Shown here in pieces: positions 16,152-25,777 of a stretch of DNA of 64,000 bases; the stretch's first letter is position 1, and every line of letters starts with the position of its first letter. This stretch comes from CAZBSE01 sp964578625 (lineage in GTDB: Bacteria > Actinomycetota > Humimicrobiia > Humimicrobiales > Humimicrobiaceae). The position numbers and the translations under genes were made by a program. The stretch spans positions 1-64,000 of the forward strand of contig CAZODQ010000007.1 of assembly GCA_964578625.1 (NCBI GenBank). Reading direction: 5' to 3'. Below the pieces are notes generated by a model, which did no database searches, was not told the origin of the DNA, and saw nothing but the letters and a program-made list of their open reading frames with translations.

Positions 16152-17810
16152 ATGAGTGATTCAAAATACGTAATAGGAATGGATTTCGGAACTGATTCGG
16201 TACGCTCGGTCGTAGTGGATGTATCTAGCGGTGAGGAAATATCAACCCATGTATCCGATTATAAAAGATGGTCGGAAGGCATGTACTGCAGCCCTGAGAA
16301 GAACCAGTTCCGGCAGCATCCCCTTGATCATATTGAGTCCCTTGAGGAGTCGGTAGCGGGTGCCCTTGGTAAAGCTGAGCCTGCGGTAAGAGAGAATATA
16401 ATAGGGATAGGAGTTGATACCACAGGCTCCACTGTGGGAGCAGTGGACAATAGCGGTCAACTGCTTTCACTAGGTAAAGATTTTAAAGATGATCCAAACG
16501 CCATGTTTATAATGTGGAAGGACCACAGCTCTGTAGAAGAAGCGGAACTGATAAATAAAGTCGCCAGATCCTGGGGAGGAGAAGATTATACCAAATATGA
16601 AGGAGGGGTGTATTCTTCAGAGTGGTTCTGGGCAAAGATACTCCATGTACTGAGAGAAGACGGCAGGTTAAAAGAAGCTGCTTTCTCATGGATCGAGCAC
16701 GCGGACTGGATACCAGCCATCCTTACGGGTAATATAGACCCGGCCAGGGTAAAGCGCAGCAGATGTGCAGCAGGACACAAGGCGATGTGGCATGCTTCAT
16801 GGAGAGGACTCCCTCCGGAAGAGTTTTTGGTAAAGATATCACCTCTGCTTTCAGGGCTGAGGGATAGGTTGTATACCGAAACCTACACCTCGGACAATGC
16901 TGCAGGCGGTCTTACTCCTGAATGGGCAGATAAACTCGGCCTTAAGGAAGGAATCCCTGTTTCCGTAGGTGCTTATGACGCTCATATGGGAGCAGTCGGG
17001 GCCGGGGTGAAGCCCGGTACTTTTGTAAAGATAATAGGTACCTCCTGCTGTGACATAGCGGTAAGTCCGAAGGAGGAAATGGGGGATAAGCTCGTAGCCG
17101 GCATATGCGGACAGGTTGACGGATCTGTGATACCGGGTATGATAGGACTGGAGGCCGGACAGTCTGCTTATGGAGATGTTTATGCGTGGTTTAGGGACCT
17201 TCTTTCCTGGCCGATTGAAAATCTGCTTCCCGGTCTTTTAGGTAAAAAAGAAATAAAAAACACAGTAGATCTTGTAATTACTAAAATTACCGAGGCTGCT
17301 TCCATAGTTGATTCCAGAGAAAGCAACATTATTGCACTGGACTGGCTGAACGGAAGAAGAACTCCGTATGCAGACCAGAAACTTAAAGGGGCCGTTTTGG
17401 GTATTAATCTGGGGACCGATACTCCAAAAATGTTTAGAGCATTGATTGAGTCAACATCTTTTGGAGCAAAAGCTATTATAGAGAGGTTTCAACAGGAAAG
17501 CATTGAAATAAATCAGGTTGTAGCCATAGGGGGGATCCCTAAAAAATCGCCGCTGGTTATGCAAATACTATCCGATGTACTTGATATGCCGGTAAAAGTA
17601 ACGAAATCAGAGCAAAACGTGGCTCTGGGGGCTGCTATATTTGGGGGAATGGCAGCCGGCTACTACAGGACGGTAGTAGAAGCACAGAAATATATGAGTT
17701 CCGAGATTGAAACTGTTTATTATCCGGCTAAGGGTAATAATATTTATAAGGAATTATATGCAAGGTATAAAAAGATGGGAAATATTCTGCAGGAAGAGTT
17801 GAGAAAGTGA
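16152..17810 (+). CDS. araB: Ribulokinase (FGGY family)
   Basis: Phosphorylates L-ribulose in the cytoplasm. 552 residues, the ribulokinase length. Seen: the N-terminal phosphate loop VIGMDFGTDSVRSVVVD, IGIGVDTTGSTVGAVD, the substrate region WIEHADWIPAILTG, GAYDAHMGAVGAGVKPG, and the C-terminal FGGY signature region FGAKAIIERF...VVAIGGIPKKSPL. The gene overlaps araD by 4 bases (GTGA), indicating translational coupling. No ribosome site is clear before the ATG. Confidence 0.93.
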   Translation: MSDSKYVIGMDFGTDSVRSVVVDVSSGEEISTHVSDYKRWSEGMYCSPEKNQFRQHPLDHIESLEESVAGALGKAEPAVRENIIGIGVDTTGSTVGAVDNSGQLLSLGKDFKDDPNAMFIMWKDHSSVEEAELINKVARSWGGEDYTKYEGGVYSSEWFWAKILHVLREDGRLKEAAFSWIEHADWIPAILTGNIDPARVKRSRCAAGHKAMWHASWRGLPPEEFLVKISPLLSGLRDRLYTETYTSDNAAGGLTPEWADKLGLKEGIPVSVGAYDAHMGAVGAGVKPGTFVKIIGTSCCDIAVSPKEEMGDKLVAGICGQVDGSVIPGMIGLEAGQSAYGDVYAWFRDLLSWPIENLLPGLLGKKEIKNTVDLVITKITEAASIVDSRESNIIALDWLNGRRTPYADQKLKGAVLGINLGTDTPKMFRALIESTSFGAKAIIERFQQESIEINQVVAIGGIPKKSPLVMQILSDVLDMPVKVTKSEQNVALGAAIFGGMAAGYYRTVVEAQKYMSSEIETVYYPAKGNNIYKELYARYKKMGNILQEELRK

Positions 17811-18532
17811 ACCTTTTAAAATTAAAAGAGAAAGTGTATAAAGCAAACATGAAACTATACCAGAGCGGGCTTGTTACCTCTACTTTTGGTAATGTGTCCG
17901 GGATTGACAGAAGCATGTCTCTTATTGCAATCAAACCCAGTGGAGTACCATACAAAAAGCTTACTTCAAAAGACATAGTAATAGTGGACCTTAAGGGAAA
18001 TAAAGTAGAGGGAGAGCTAAATCCTTCATCGGATACTAGGACGCACATAGAACTATATAAAGCATTTTCTGATATTGGAGGAGTAACTCATACACACTCG
18101 AACCATGCTACTGCCTGGGCCCAGGCAAAGAAGCCGATACCCTGTTTTGGTACCACCCATGCAGATTTCTTCTATGGCGAAATACCCTGTACCAAAGTTA
18201 TGAGCGACAGCTGTATATCCAAAGATTATGAACTGGAGACCGGAAAGCTGATTGTAGATACTTTTAAACACAAAGATTATCATTCTATGAAAGCGGTATT
18301 GGTTGCATGCCACGGACCGTTTAGCTGGGGGGATGATGCAGAAGAAGCAGTAAATGTAAGCATTATATTAGAGGAGATTGCAAAAGTTGCGCTTTACTCT
18401 GTATTGATTAACCCAGACCTTGACGGTATTAAAAAAAGCCTGCTTGATAAACACTACCTGAGAAAGCATGGCAGAAATGCTTATTACGGACAAAAAAACG
18501 AAAGAAAACAGGAAGACAGTAAAAATAAATAA
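17807..18532 (+). CDS. araD: L-ribulose-5-phosphate 4-epimerase
   Basis: Converts L-ribulose-5-phosphate to D-xylulose-5-phosphate for the pentose phosphate pathway. 241 residues of the class II aldolase fold. Seen: LVTSTFGNVSGIDR, AIKPSGVPYKKL, SSDTRTHIELYKAF, the zinc ligands in THTHSNHATAWAQ, and CHGPFSWG. The GTG start overlaps the araB stop. No L-arabinose isomerase gene is visible nearby, so the entry point into the pathway may lie elsewhere or be L-ribulose itself. Confidence 0.94.
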   Translation: MNLLKLKEKVYKANMKLYQSGLVTSTFGNVSGIDRSMSLIAIKPSGVPYKKLTSKDIVIVDLKGNKVEGELNPSSDTRTHIELYKAFSDIGGVTHTHSNHATAWAQAKKPIPCFGTTHADFFYGEIPCTKVMSDSCISKDYELETGKLIVDTFKHKDYHSMKAVLVACHGPFSWGDDAEEAVNVSIILEEIAKVALYSVLINPDLDGIKKSLLDKHYLRKHGRNAYYGQKNERKQEDSKNK

Positions 18533-18673
18533 TACTCAACCATATCTTCAGGAAACCCCCTTTTAAAATCATAAATATTTTTATTCCATGACTTTTTTAT
18601 GGTTTATTAATGTAGATTGAAAGTTATATTTATAATATAATTAGTAAAAGTTTGATCAATATTGGAGGATTTA

Positions 18674-20056
18674 GTGTGTAAGATAATTGAAAATATACTC
18701 AAATCCGGGAGTAGGGTAATTATAAAATTAGTAACACTTTTTACTATTCTCGTCTTATTTTTTCTATTAAGTACCGCATCATGTGATATATGGGGTTCCA
18801 AACCTGGAGCGGATGGGAAAGACTTAGTAGAGAGTGAAGCTGAAAGTATAGGTGGTGAATCGGAATTTGGTGAAAAGATTCCAACCGTGATAACAATCTG
18901 GGATTGCAGTGAACCAGAAGAAAAGCTTGCTTTAATCAACAGCGTAGAAGATTTTATGAATGAAAATAGTCATATTGAAATAGAGACCAGACATTTTAGG
19001 AACCGGGAGGAACTTGAAGACCAGTTTGAGGCTGCAAGCTTGGCGGGGGCAGGACCTGAGTTACTGCTGGTTGATATGGACAGTGTTCAAAGACTGGCTC
19101 CGGGAAATGTATTAAAAGAGATAATTGATGGGGAAGATGGATTCGATTATTCTTTGATATTAGATGGTCTGGTAGAGATTTCCGAATATAATGGAAGAAA
19201 ATACATAATTCCTTTTAGAGGCTTTGATTTTCTAATGCTCTTTTATAATAAGGATATATTGGAGGAACCTCCCGGAAGTTTTGAGGAAGTCGTTGAATAT
19301 TGTAAGGGGGTTAATAATTTCGGGCAGCAGATTTACGGATTTTTGTTGAACGCCAGCGAGCCGGATTGGATAATACTTTTTATAGGCGGATACTCGGATT
19401 GGATTGTTGATTACAGTTCCAATTCACTGACTTTAGGCACTGAGGCTACTGAGAAAGCAATGGAATTTTTAACCTATATGTACAATGAGGAAAAGGTTTT
19501 ACCTAAAAATATGGAATATAGTGAAATTAATGATTTATTTAAAAGTGGAAATGCTCATATGATAATAAATGATTTTAGTTCAGTTGAAGAATACCGGGAG
19601 GCGGGACTAAATTTTGGGGTATCAAGAATACCTAAAGTCTTGGGGGGAAACAAATACCCAACTCCTATGATCTCCGGATCTGGCTTTATGATAAATGTGA
19701 ACTGTTATGGAGATGAGCTGGAAGCCGTAAATAAATTTATAAACTATATGCTGTCTGAAGAAGTGCAGTTAGACTGGAATTCAAACACACAGACTATACC
19801 AGTTCTAAAGCGTATAGATAATAATGCGATGATGGTAAGTAATGATATAATTTACAACGCTTTTCAGCAGGCAAAGCTGTGCCGGGGGAAGCCTTATGAA
19901 AAACTTATAATGGTAATAAGAGATGCCATAAGGGATAATGTTAAGAATGTTATATCAGGAGACCTGCTGCCTGCAGATGCTGCGCTTGTGATACAAGAAG
20001 ATGCTCTTAGATTAAGATCCGGTGAAATTTCAGTAGAAGAGCCTGGAGAGAAATGA
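18674..20056 (+). CDS. Extracellular solute-binding lipoprotein (ABC sugar-type)
   Basis: Family 1 extracellular binding protein. The N-terminus has a membrane-spanning signal ending in a lipobox (LSTASC), followed by an acidic linker. The mature part begins VITIWDCSEPEEKLALINSV and contains PELLLVDMDSVQRLA, IIPFRGFDFLMLFYNKDIL (typical YNKD motif), FKSGNAHMIINDFSS and a C-terminal helical part. GTG at 18674 is preferred because GGAGG lies just ahead of it; a TTG at 18662 overlaps that ribosome site. No permease genes follow, so it must work with membrane components encoded elsewhere. It lies downstream of araD and may bind a pentose or oligosaccharide (inference). Confidence 0.85.
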   Translation: MCKIIENILKSGSRVIIKLVTLFTILVLFFLLSTASCDIWGSKPGADGKDLVESEAESIGGESEFGEKIPTVITIWDCSEPEEKLALINSVEDFMNENSHIEIETRHFRNREELEDQFEAASLAGAGPELLLVDMDSVQRLAPGNVLKEIIDGEDGFDYSLILDGLVEISEYNGRKYIIPFRGFDFLMLFYNKDILEEPPGSFEEVVEYCKGVNNFGQQIYGFLLNASEPDWIILFIGGYSDWIVDYSSNSLTLGTEATEKAMEFLTYMYNEEKVLPKNMEYSEINDLFKSGNAHMIINDFSSVEEYREAGLNFGVSRIPKVLGGNKYPTPMISGSGFMINVNCYGDELEAVNKFINYMLSEEVQLDWNSNTQTIPVLKRIDNNAMMVSNDIIYNAFQQAKLCRGKPYEKLIMVIRDAIRDNVKNVISGDLLPADAALVIQEDALRLRSGEISVEEPGEK

Positions 20057-20169
20057 GATGCTGAAGAGTCTTAAAAGACCTGATAGGTAAAGGATGTTGT
20101 AAGAGGGAGGAATTTAATATAGAGGAGAATGGCAGTTTTAAATCTTTTTTTATAAGAGGCCTTGTAATA

Positions 20170-21252
20170 GTGATATTGGCAATAGTCTTTTTTGTTGTGG
20201 GTGGAGCAAGTATGCTGGGTATTATGGCGGCAGTGAATAAAGTTACTATTGCAGATTTATTTAAAAGGGGTGAAGAAACCGAAGAAAAGGCTACCGAGAA
20301 GCAAGAGGCTAAAGGGAGTGTAGTAAATACACCAGGAGGACTTTTACTTAATGAGCTTGATGATGCAGTAAGTAAAGTTGTAGAAGAGGTTACCCCTTCA
20401 GTAGTAAATATTAAAGTAATTATTCAAGGGCAGGGTATTTTTGGGGAGATTTATGAACAGGAGGGGATAGGTTCAGGAGTGATTTACACTGAAGACGGTT
20501 ATATTATAACTAACAATCATGTAGCCGGAAATGCTGAGGATATAGTGGTCACTTTATATGACGGTAACGATTATCCAGCGACTCTGAAGGGTACGGATGA
20601 AAATACTGATGTGGCAGTTATAAAGATAGAAGCAAGCGGGTTGAAAGCCGCAAATTTTTCTTCAACGGATGCTTCGAAAGTAGGAGATGTGGTTATTGCT
20701 GTAGGGAGTCCTTTTGGTCTTCAGCAGAGTGTAACCTTGGGGGTGATAAGCGTCAAGGGGAGAGATATTACAATTCCGGTTAATCTGATTCAAACTGATG
20801 CTGCTATAAATGAAGGTAACAGCGGAGGGCCTCTTGTAAATTCAAATGGAGAAGTAATAGGAATTAATACCTTAATAATATCACCATCAGGAGCAAGTGC
20901 AGGGATTGGATTTGCAATCCCCAGCAATACAGTTACTAACATTGCAGACCAGATTATTAAATATGGAAAAGCAAAAATTCCTTATATGGGTATAATGATG
21001 GACCCAAATAATACTACAGGTATTATAGGAGTATATGTCAGCGGTGTTGATCAGGGATATCCTGCAGAGAATGCTGGAATAATGGCAGGAGATGTTATCA
21101 CAGAAGTTGATGGAGAGAAAATAAGTAATCCGTATGAGTTATTTGCCCAGATACTCAGACATAATGTAGGTGATAGTGTAAATATAACAGTGGATAGAAA
21201 TGGAGACATCTTTACAGTTAAGCTTGTGCTGGTTGAAACTCCAACAAAATAG
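20170..21252 (+). CDS. HtrA/DegP-family trypsin-like serine protease with PDZ domain, possible upstream AUA start
   Basis: Membrane-anchored envelope protease. About 360 residues: N-terminal membrane helix, low-complexity Glu-rich linker, a trypsin-like domain with catalytic His in TNNHVAG, Asp in ENTDVAVIKIE and Ser in NEGNSGGPLV, then one PDZ domain (GVYVSGVDQGYPAENAGI, GDVITEVDGEKI). GTG at 20170 begins directly in the membrane helix. The frame is open further up, and ATA at 20119 lies 8 bases after GGGAGG (20105-20110), adding EENGSFKSFFIRGLVI, a typical cytoplasmic lead-in. A sigma factor gene follows within 35 bases. Confidence 0.93.
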   Translation: MILAIVFFVVGGASMLGIMAAVNKVTIADLFKRGEETEEKATEKQEAKGSVVNTPGGLLLNELDDAVSKVVEEVTPSVVNIKVIIQGQGIFGEIYEQEGIGSGVIYTEDGYIITNNHVAGNAEDIVVTLYDGNDYPATLKGTDENTDVAVIKIEASGLKAANFSSTDASKVGDVVIAVGSPFGLQQSVTLGVISVKGRDITIPVNLIQTDAAINEGNSGGPLVNSNGEVIGINTLIISPSGASAGIGFAIPSNTVTNIADQIIKYGKAKIPYMGIMMDPNNTTGIIGVYVSGVDQGYPAENAGIMAGDVITEVDGEKISNPYELFAQILRHNVGDSVNITVDRNGDIFTVKLVLVETPTK

Positions 21253-21286
21253 ATAATAGGCTTCAAAATTCAAAAAGAGGTAAGAG

Positions 21287-21877
21287 TTGGAAGGTAGTAC
21301 AGAAAAAAAACACAGAGAAGTAAATGAAAAAGTATTGGTATCAAAGTCAAAGCAGGGAGACAAAGCTGCTTTCGAAGAGCTGGTAAAGCAATTCTCAAAA
21401 TATGTATATACTACTGCCTTTTTTATATTAAGGGATACCCATGAAGCAGAGGACGTAAGTCAGGAAGTATTTGTAAAGGTTTACCTGTCAATCAAGGGCT
21501 TCAGGGGACTTTCAAGTTTTAAAACCTGGATAAGAAAGCTGACCGTAAATACTTGTATTGATAAACTAAGGGTTCGATCGAAAACAAAAGACAAAAAAGT
21601 TAGTCTGGATAAGATAACTGAGGAATATGAAGTAGTTTTTACCAAATTCAGTCAGAATCTTGAGAAGAGTTTTTTTAATAAGGAGACAGTTAAAGAAGTA
21701 TTAAAAATCATAGTTAATCTGGATGAAAGTTACCGGATCCCTTTGATTCTAAGAGATCTGCAGGATTATAGTTATAGAGAGATTTCAGAGCTTATCTGTA
21801 AACCCATCGGCACTGTTAAGACCAATATACATCGGGCGAGGAAGATGATAAAAGAAAAAATAAAGACGTATAAGTGA
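21287..21877 (+). CDS. ECF-type RNA polymerase sigma factor
   Basis: 196 residues. Sigma region 2 is seen in FEELVKQFSKYVYTTAFFIL and AEDVSQEVFVKVY (the conserved DxxQEVF), and region 4 in DYSYREISELICKPIGTVKT and NIHRARKMIKEK. It starts at TTG 21287 behind AAGAGG. Together with the small single-pass membrane protein downstream it looks like a sigma/anti-sigma pair; the HtrA-type protease upstream could take part in regulated proteolysis, an inference from context only. Confidence 0.93.
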   Translation: MEGSTEKKHREVNEKVLVSKSKQGDKAAFEELVKQFSKYVYTTAFFILRDTHEAEDVSQEVFVKVYLSIKGFRGLSSFKTWIRKLTVNTCIDKLRVRSKTKDKKVSLDKITEEYEVVFTKFSQNLEKSFFNKETVKEVLKIIVNLDESYRIPLILRDLQDYSYREISELICKPIGTVKTNIHRARKMIKEKIKTYK

Positions 21878-21948
21878 TATGATTAATGATTGAAACAAAA
21901 AAAAATAATTTTAATCTATAATAATGAATCTGGTAGGGATTTTTTGTT

Positions 21949-22287
21949 ATGAACAGTATAAATAGATATTTAAAAATCGCAAAAGGCGCAGTTATAAAAC
22001 CCTCGGAAAATATGGATGAAAAAATAATTCAGAGGATTTCCAATATTAAAAAGTCGGACAGGAAACTGCTTGATGAGAAGTTTATGGATTATTTTAAGAA
22101 GAGCAATTCCAGAGCATATTTAATGCTTGAGAAGATAAAGAATAATCCAGGAGCTTTTGCCGTTCTGGCAGTAGCTGTGATTTCTGTTATTATAATTATT
22201 GCTGTTATAATTAAAAAAAATCTAAGCGAAGATAATGCCGGAGAAGAAAATAATCAGTTATCTTCTTCTAAAGATGAGACTCAATAA
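21949..22287 (+). CDS. Small single-pass membrane protein, candidate anti-sigma factor
   Basis: 112 residues: a charged N-terminal part of about 65 residues (MNSINRYLKIAKGAVIKPSE), one strong membrane helix (AFAVLAVAVISVIIIIAVII) and a short polar tail. No zinc-binding anti-sigma motif (HxxxCxxC) is seen. Its position directly after the ECF sigma gene and its topology suggest an anti-sigma factor; the sequence alone does not prove it. Confidence 0.65.
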   Translation: MNSINRYLKIAKGAVIKPSENMDEKIIQRISNIKKSDRKLLDEKFMDYFKKSNSRAYLMLEKIKNNPGAFAVLAVAVISVIIIIAVIIKKNLSEDNAGEENNQLSSSKDETQ

Positions 22288-22458
22288 AAACAATGCCAGT
22301 ATAATAATCCAAAACCAGGGATTAGTAAATAAATTCCTTAAAGGCTCATATCCCAGTTTACCAAAAATCTTTGTAAGAAGGTCTTCCATCCAGTTGTATA
22401 TAGTCACAAAAAGTGATTGTATGTTTTCTAGTGTAAAAAAGTTTCTTATTACTTCCAT
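22258..22458 (-). CDS. Possible small membrane protein
   Basis: 66 residues with an amphipathic N-terminal part and a C-terminal membrane helix (PWFWIIILALFLLSLIF) closed by RRR, a plausible inserted tail-anchor layout. It converges on and overlaps the previous gene by 30 bases. No clear ribosome site lies before the ATG at 22458. Family not recognised; could be spurious. Confidence 0.35.
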   Translation of the reverse strand: MEVIRNFFTLENIQSLFVTIYNWMEDLLTKIFGKLGYEPLRNLFTNPWFWIIILALFLLSLIFRRR

Positions 22459-22544
22459 ATTTTATAAATTCTAACGTTTATTAAATATTTTGTAAAATTT
22501 AATAATAATTTTGAATTATTAAAATAGTCGAGAGGAGGTACGCT

Positions 22545-23918
22545 TTGCGGTATTTTAAAATCAGGGAAAGAAAAACCACAATCAGAACAGAAATCATTGC
22601 CGGTATCACTACTTTTATGACAATGGCCTATATTATTTTCGTTAATCCGGCAATTCTTTCTGCAGGAGGTGAAACCGGGATACCTTTTGAGGCAGCGGTT
22701 ATCGCTACCTGTATCGGTGCAGGAATAATGAGTATATTGATGGGAGTTCTTACCAATACTCCTTTTGCTCTTGCATCTGGGATGGGAATTAATGCAGTAG
22801 TTGTATTTACCATTATATTTGGCCTTGGTCTCAGCTGGCAGCAGGCAATGGGGATTATCGTCATAGAGGGAATAATAGTGACCATACTGGTGCTTACCGG
22901 ACTTAGAAGCATGATAATGAGGGCTATACCTATGGAATTGAAGTATGCCATTGGTGTGGGGATCGGACTTTTTATTGCGTTTATCGGAGCTCAGCAGGCA
23001 GGCTTTGTGGATATTGATCCTACGACTGCTGTAAAATTAGGTGATTTCACTGCGCACTATACCCAGCTTGCGGCATTTGGGCTTATACTTACCGCAATCC
23101 TGGTTGCATTCAGAATAAAGGGCGGGATACTGTTAGGGATTATAGGAACCGCAATTGCAGGAATGGCATTCAGAGTGATACCTGTTCCCACGAGATTATT
23201 AAGCATTCCCACAAAAGAAAGTTTTTCTACATTTTTTCAGGCAGATCTGGTAGGGGCGGTATGGAGCAGGGGAATGATAAATATAGCAGCCCTGATTATG
23301 ATTTTTGCCTTATTTATGACGGACTTCTTTGATACCATGGGCACAGTTATAGGAGTTGGAGAAGAAGCAGGCCTGCTGGATAAAAAGGGTAGTCTCCCCA
23401 ACTTAAGAAGGGTTTTACTTGTGGATTCCCTGGCGGCGGTAACAGGGGGCCTGTTCGGTGCAAGCTCTATAACCACATATATCGAAAGTGCATCCGGGGT
23501 ATCTGACGGTGGAAGGACTGGTATAATGCCCACAATGACCGGATTTTTATTTTTAATCTCTGTATTTTTTGCCCCACTGATTGCGGTAATAGGTGGAGGA
23601 GTAGAGGTAGGAGAAGGTTATAAGTACCCTATAACTTCCCCGGCTCTGATTGTGGTTGGGTTTTTGATGATGACTGTGATGAGTAAAATCGATTTCAAAG
23701 ATTTTGAAATAGGTATACCGGCTTTTCTGACTATAATTATAATGCCTTTTACCTATAGTATTTCATATGGAATAGGTTTTGGCTTTATAAGCTACACTTT
23801 AATAAAATTGGTCAAGGGTAAATTTAAAGAACTCCATCCGCTTATGATTATAGTAAGCATATTATTTTCTGTGGCTTTTATTGCAGAAGCAATAGCTAAA
23901 AGGATTACAGGAAGCTGA
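22545..23918 (+). CDS. NCS2-family nucleobase permease (AzgA/PbuG-like)
   Basis: Proton-coupled uptake of adenine, guanine or hypoxanthine. 457 residues with about 12-14 membrane segments. Seen: TEIIAGITTFMTMAYIIFVN at the N-terminus (family signature), NTPFALASGMGINAVVVFTI, TDFFDTMGTVIGVGEEAGLLD and GASSITTYIESASGVSDGGR, matching the AzgA subfamily rather than xanthine or uracil permeases. It starts at TTG 22545 behind GAGGAGG. No purine riboswitch was seen upstream. Confidence 0.94.
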   Translation: MRYFKIRERKTTIRTEIIAGITTFMTMAYIIFVNPAILSAGGETGIPFEAAVIATCIGAGIMSILMGVLTNTPFALASGMGINAVVVFTIIFGLGLSWQQAMGIIVIEGIIVTILVLTGLRSMIMRAIPMELKYAIGVGIGLFIAFIGAQQAGFVDIDPTTAVKLGDFTAHYTQLAAFGLILTAILVAFRIKGGILLGIIGTAIAGMAFRVIPVPTRLLSIPTKESFSTFFQADLVGAVWSRGMINIAALIMIFALFMTDFFDTMGTVIGVGEEAGLLDKKGSLPNLRRVLLVDSLAAVTGGLFGASSITTYIESASGVSDGGRTGIMPTMTGFLFLISVFFAPLIAVIGGGVEVGEGYKYPITSPALIVVGFLMMTVMSKIDFKDFEIGIPAFLTIIIMPFTYSISYGIGFGFISYTLIKLVKGKFKELHPLMIIVSILFSVAFIAEAIAKRITGS

Positions 23919-23977
23919 GTTGTGATTTAGAATCAATCTTTAGAGGGATTGGAACTAAAGGGAAGATTAATAACTGA

Positions 23978-25771
23978 ATGAGAAAAAAAAAATATTTTTC
24001 AACACTGGCTGTTTTGACAGTGTTTACTTTGATTTTTACGGCTAGTTGCTGCTCTATTATTAATGAAATAACTGGAGGAAGTCCATACGATAACCAGGAA
24101 GGTGAATCTGGAGGGCAGAGCCAGCAGGATACAGTAAGCGCGGATGGCCAAAAAAAGGACAACACCCCGCCTATTGCTGTTATGGAAATATATCAGCAAG
24201 ATTCCAGCGATAATTACTTTATAATAGAAAATACGGTGTATTTATCTGCATCCGGTTCAACGGATATGGACGGAGATCTTTTAAGTTACCAGTGGCAGAT
24301 AGGCAGAGACGATACATTGTCAGGAGAAGAAATTCACTATGTTTTTAGCAGCACCGGAGAATATGAGATAATCCTTACTGTTTATGACGGGTCTGAATCT
24401 ACAAGTATTTCGAGAAAAATCTATCTAATAGAACCTAATGAACATATCATAAAAACAAAGGCTCATGAAATGGTAGTCGGTATCGAATATATTATAACAA
24501 ATACCGGTCCGGGAGGAGTATACGATCTTATATGCCTGGTTGAAGTGCCTCAGACACATCAGCCGTTCCAGATTATAAATAACTGGAAATCCAATTACAG
24601 TGAAACGGATGACCTATACACAGATGATTGTAATTTGATTGCCAGATTTAATCTGGGCAGTCTTCAGGCAGGTGAATCTGCCAATGTATATATTAACTGC
24701 AGCACAGTTCTTTATGAGTATGAATATGCTGATATATCAGACGGTCCGGATTCATATAGTTTTGGGGATAAAGACCTATCTCTATACACTGCAGGTGAGT
24801 ACTTTATAAACAGTGATTCACAGCAAATTAAATCCACGGTTAAAAATGTAATTGCCAATGAAAAAAATCCGGTTGTGATTGCTGAAAAATTATATGACTT
24901 TGTATGTAATACCCTAATATATGATGAGGAAAGATTAAGTGGAAAGGGGCTTGATTATTTGTATGCCTCTGATATCCTACAGAGGGGAAAAGGTGTCTGT
25001 GCGGATTATTCCATACTGTATGCTGCATTGTGCAGGGCTGCAGGAATCCCAGCAAGATTTATACAGGGCATTCCTGTATTTACCATATTAACCAAAGATG
25101 ATAACCGGATGTCATATGGCCATGCCTGGGTGGAAATAAAGCTTCCCGGATATGGGTGGATTCCAATTGATATTACAACAGAAAGCGGATTTATGTCTTA
25201 TAATTACTTTCTTAATATGGAGACCTATAAGGGATCCGGAATATTTTATAAAAGCCTCACCATAGATGGAAAAGATTACTATCCTCTCGGATTTTATTAT
25301 TCGTGGGGAGGAAATACTGAACCTCAACTGACCCAGGAGACAATATATAGTGTCAGCGGTCTAAGCATTGACGATATAGGAGTGGTATCTGAAAGCGATT
25401 TTTTAGATGAACTTAAGAATGTACTTTCTGAATACAATGCTGCTATAAATAATGTAAATCTGATGCAGACTGAAAATTGGGTATTTAATGATTCGCAGGT
25501 GATTGCTGTGGAAGAAACCTTTCTGGAAAAGCTGATAGAGATATCCCAGGATTTAAAAAACCTAAGTTATTCGGAGAGTTATGCTGAAGATAGAAACAGG
25601 CTGGTAGAAATAAGTAATGATATCAATATCTATAAAGAAGGGCAGATTAGATGCATGAAAAGCGGAAATTACAATTGCTATTGTACTCAGTACGAAATGT
25701 TTGCCGGTTCTATGAATTCCCTGTTTAATTATTATAATGATATGGTAAATGAATTTAACCAGAAATATTAG
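23978..25771 (+). CDS. Lipoprotein with PKD domain and transglutaminase-like domain
   Basis: 597 residues. Signal with lipobox (LIFTASC), a Gly/Ser/Gln-rich linker, then a PKD-like domain (about 60-155: PPIAVMEIY, ASGSTDMDGDLLSYQWQIG, GEYEIILTVYDGSE). After a beta-rich middle part comes a transglutaminase-like core with a complete predicted triad: Cys341 in GVCADYSILYAALCRAAGIP, His382 in YGHAWVEI and Asp398 in IPIDITTESG. The C-terminal third is helical. Such proteins are usually envelope peptidases or cross-linking enzymes; the substrate is unknown. A hydrolase gene follows after 6 bases. Confidence 0.88.
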   Translation: MRKKKYFSTLAVLTVFTLIFTASCCSIINEITGGSPYDNQEGESGGQSQQDTVSADGQKKDNTPPIAVMEIYQQDSSDNYFIIENTVYLSASGSTDMDGDLLSYQWQIGRDDTLSGEEIHYVFSSTGEYEIILTVYDGSESTSISRKIYLIEPNEHIIKTKAHEMVVGIEYIITNTGPGGVYDLICLVEVPQTHQPFQIINNWKSNYSETDDLYTDDCNLIARFNLGSLQAGESANVYINCSTVLYEYEYADISDGPDSYSFGDKDLSLYTAGEYFINSDSQQIKSTVKNVIANEKNPVVIAEKLYDFVCNTLIYDEERLSGKGLDYLYASDILQRGKGVCADYSILYAALCRAAGIPARFIQGIPVFTILTKDDNRMSYGHAWVEIKLPGYGWIPIDITTESGFMSYNYFLNMETYKGSGIFYKSLTIDGKDYYPLGFYYSWGGNTEPQLTQETIYSVSGLSIDDIGVVSESDFLDELKNVLSEYNAAINNVNLMQTENWVFNDSQVIAVEETFLEKLIEISQDLKNLSYSESYAEDRNRLVEISNDINIYKEGQIRCMKSGNYNCYCTQYEMFAGSMNSLFNYYNDMVNEFNQKY

Positions 25772-25777
25772 GAATAG

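Noticed and set aside
22235..22474. 79-codon rightward open frame after the candidate anti-sigma gene
   Set aside because: It overlaps the end of that gene in another frame and has no family resemblance; the opposite-strand frame is slightly more protein-like.
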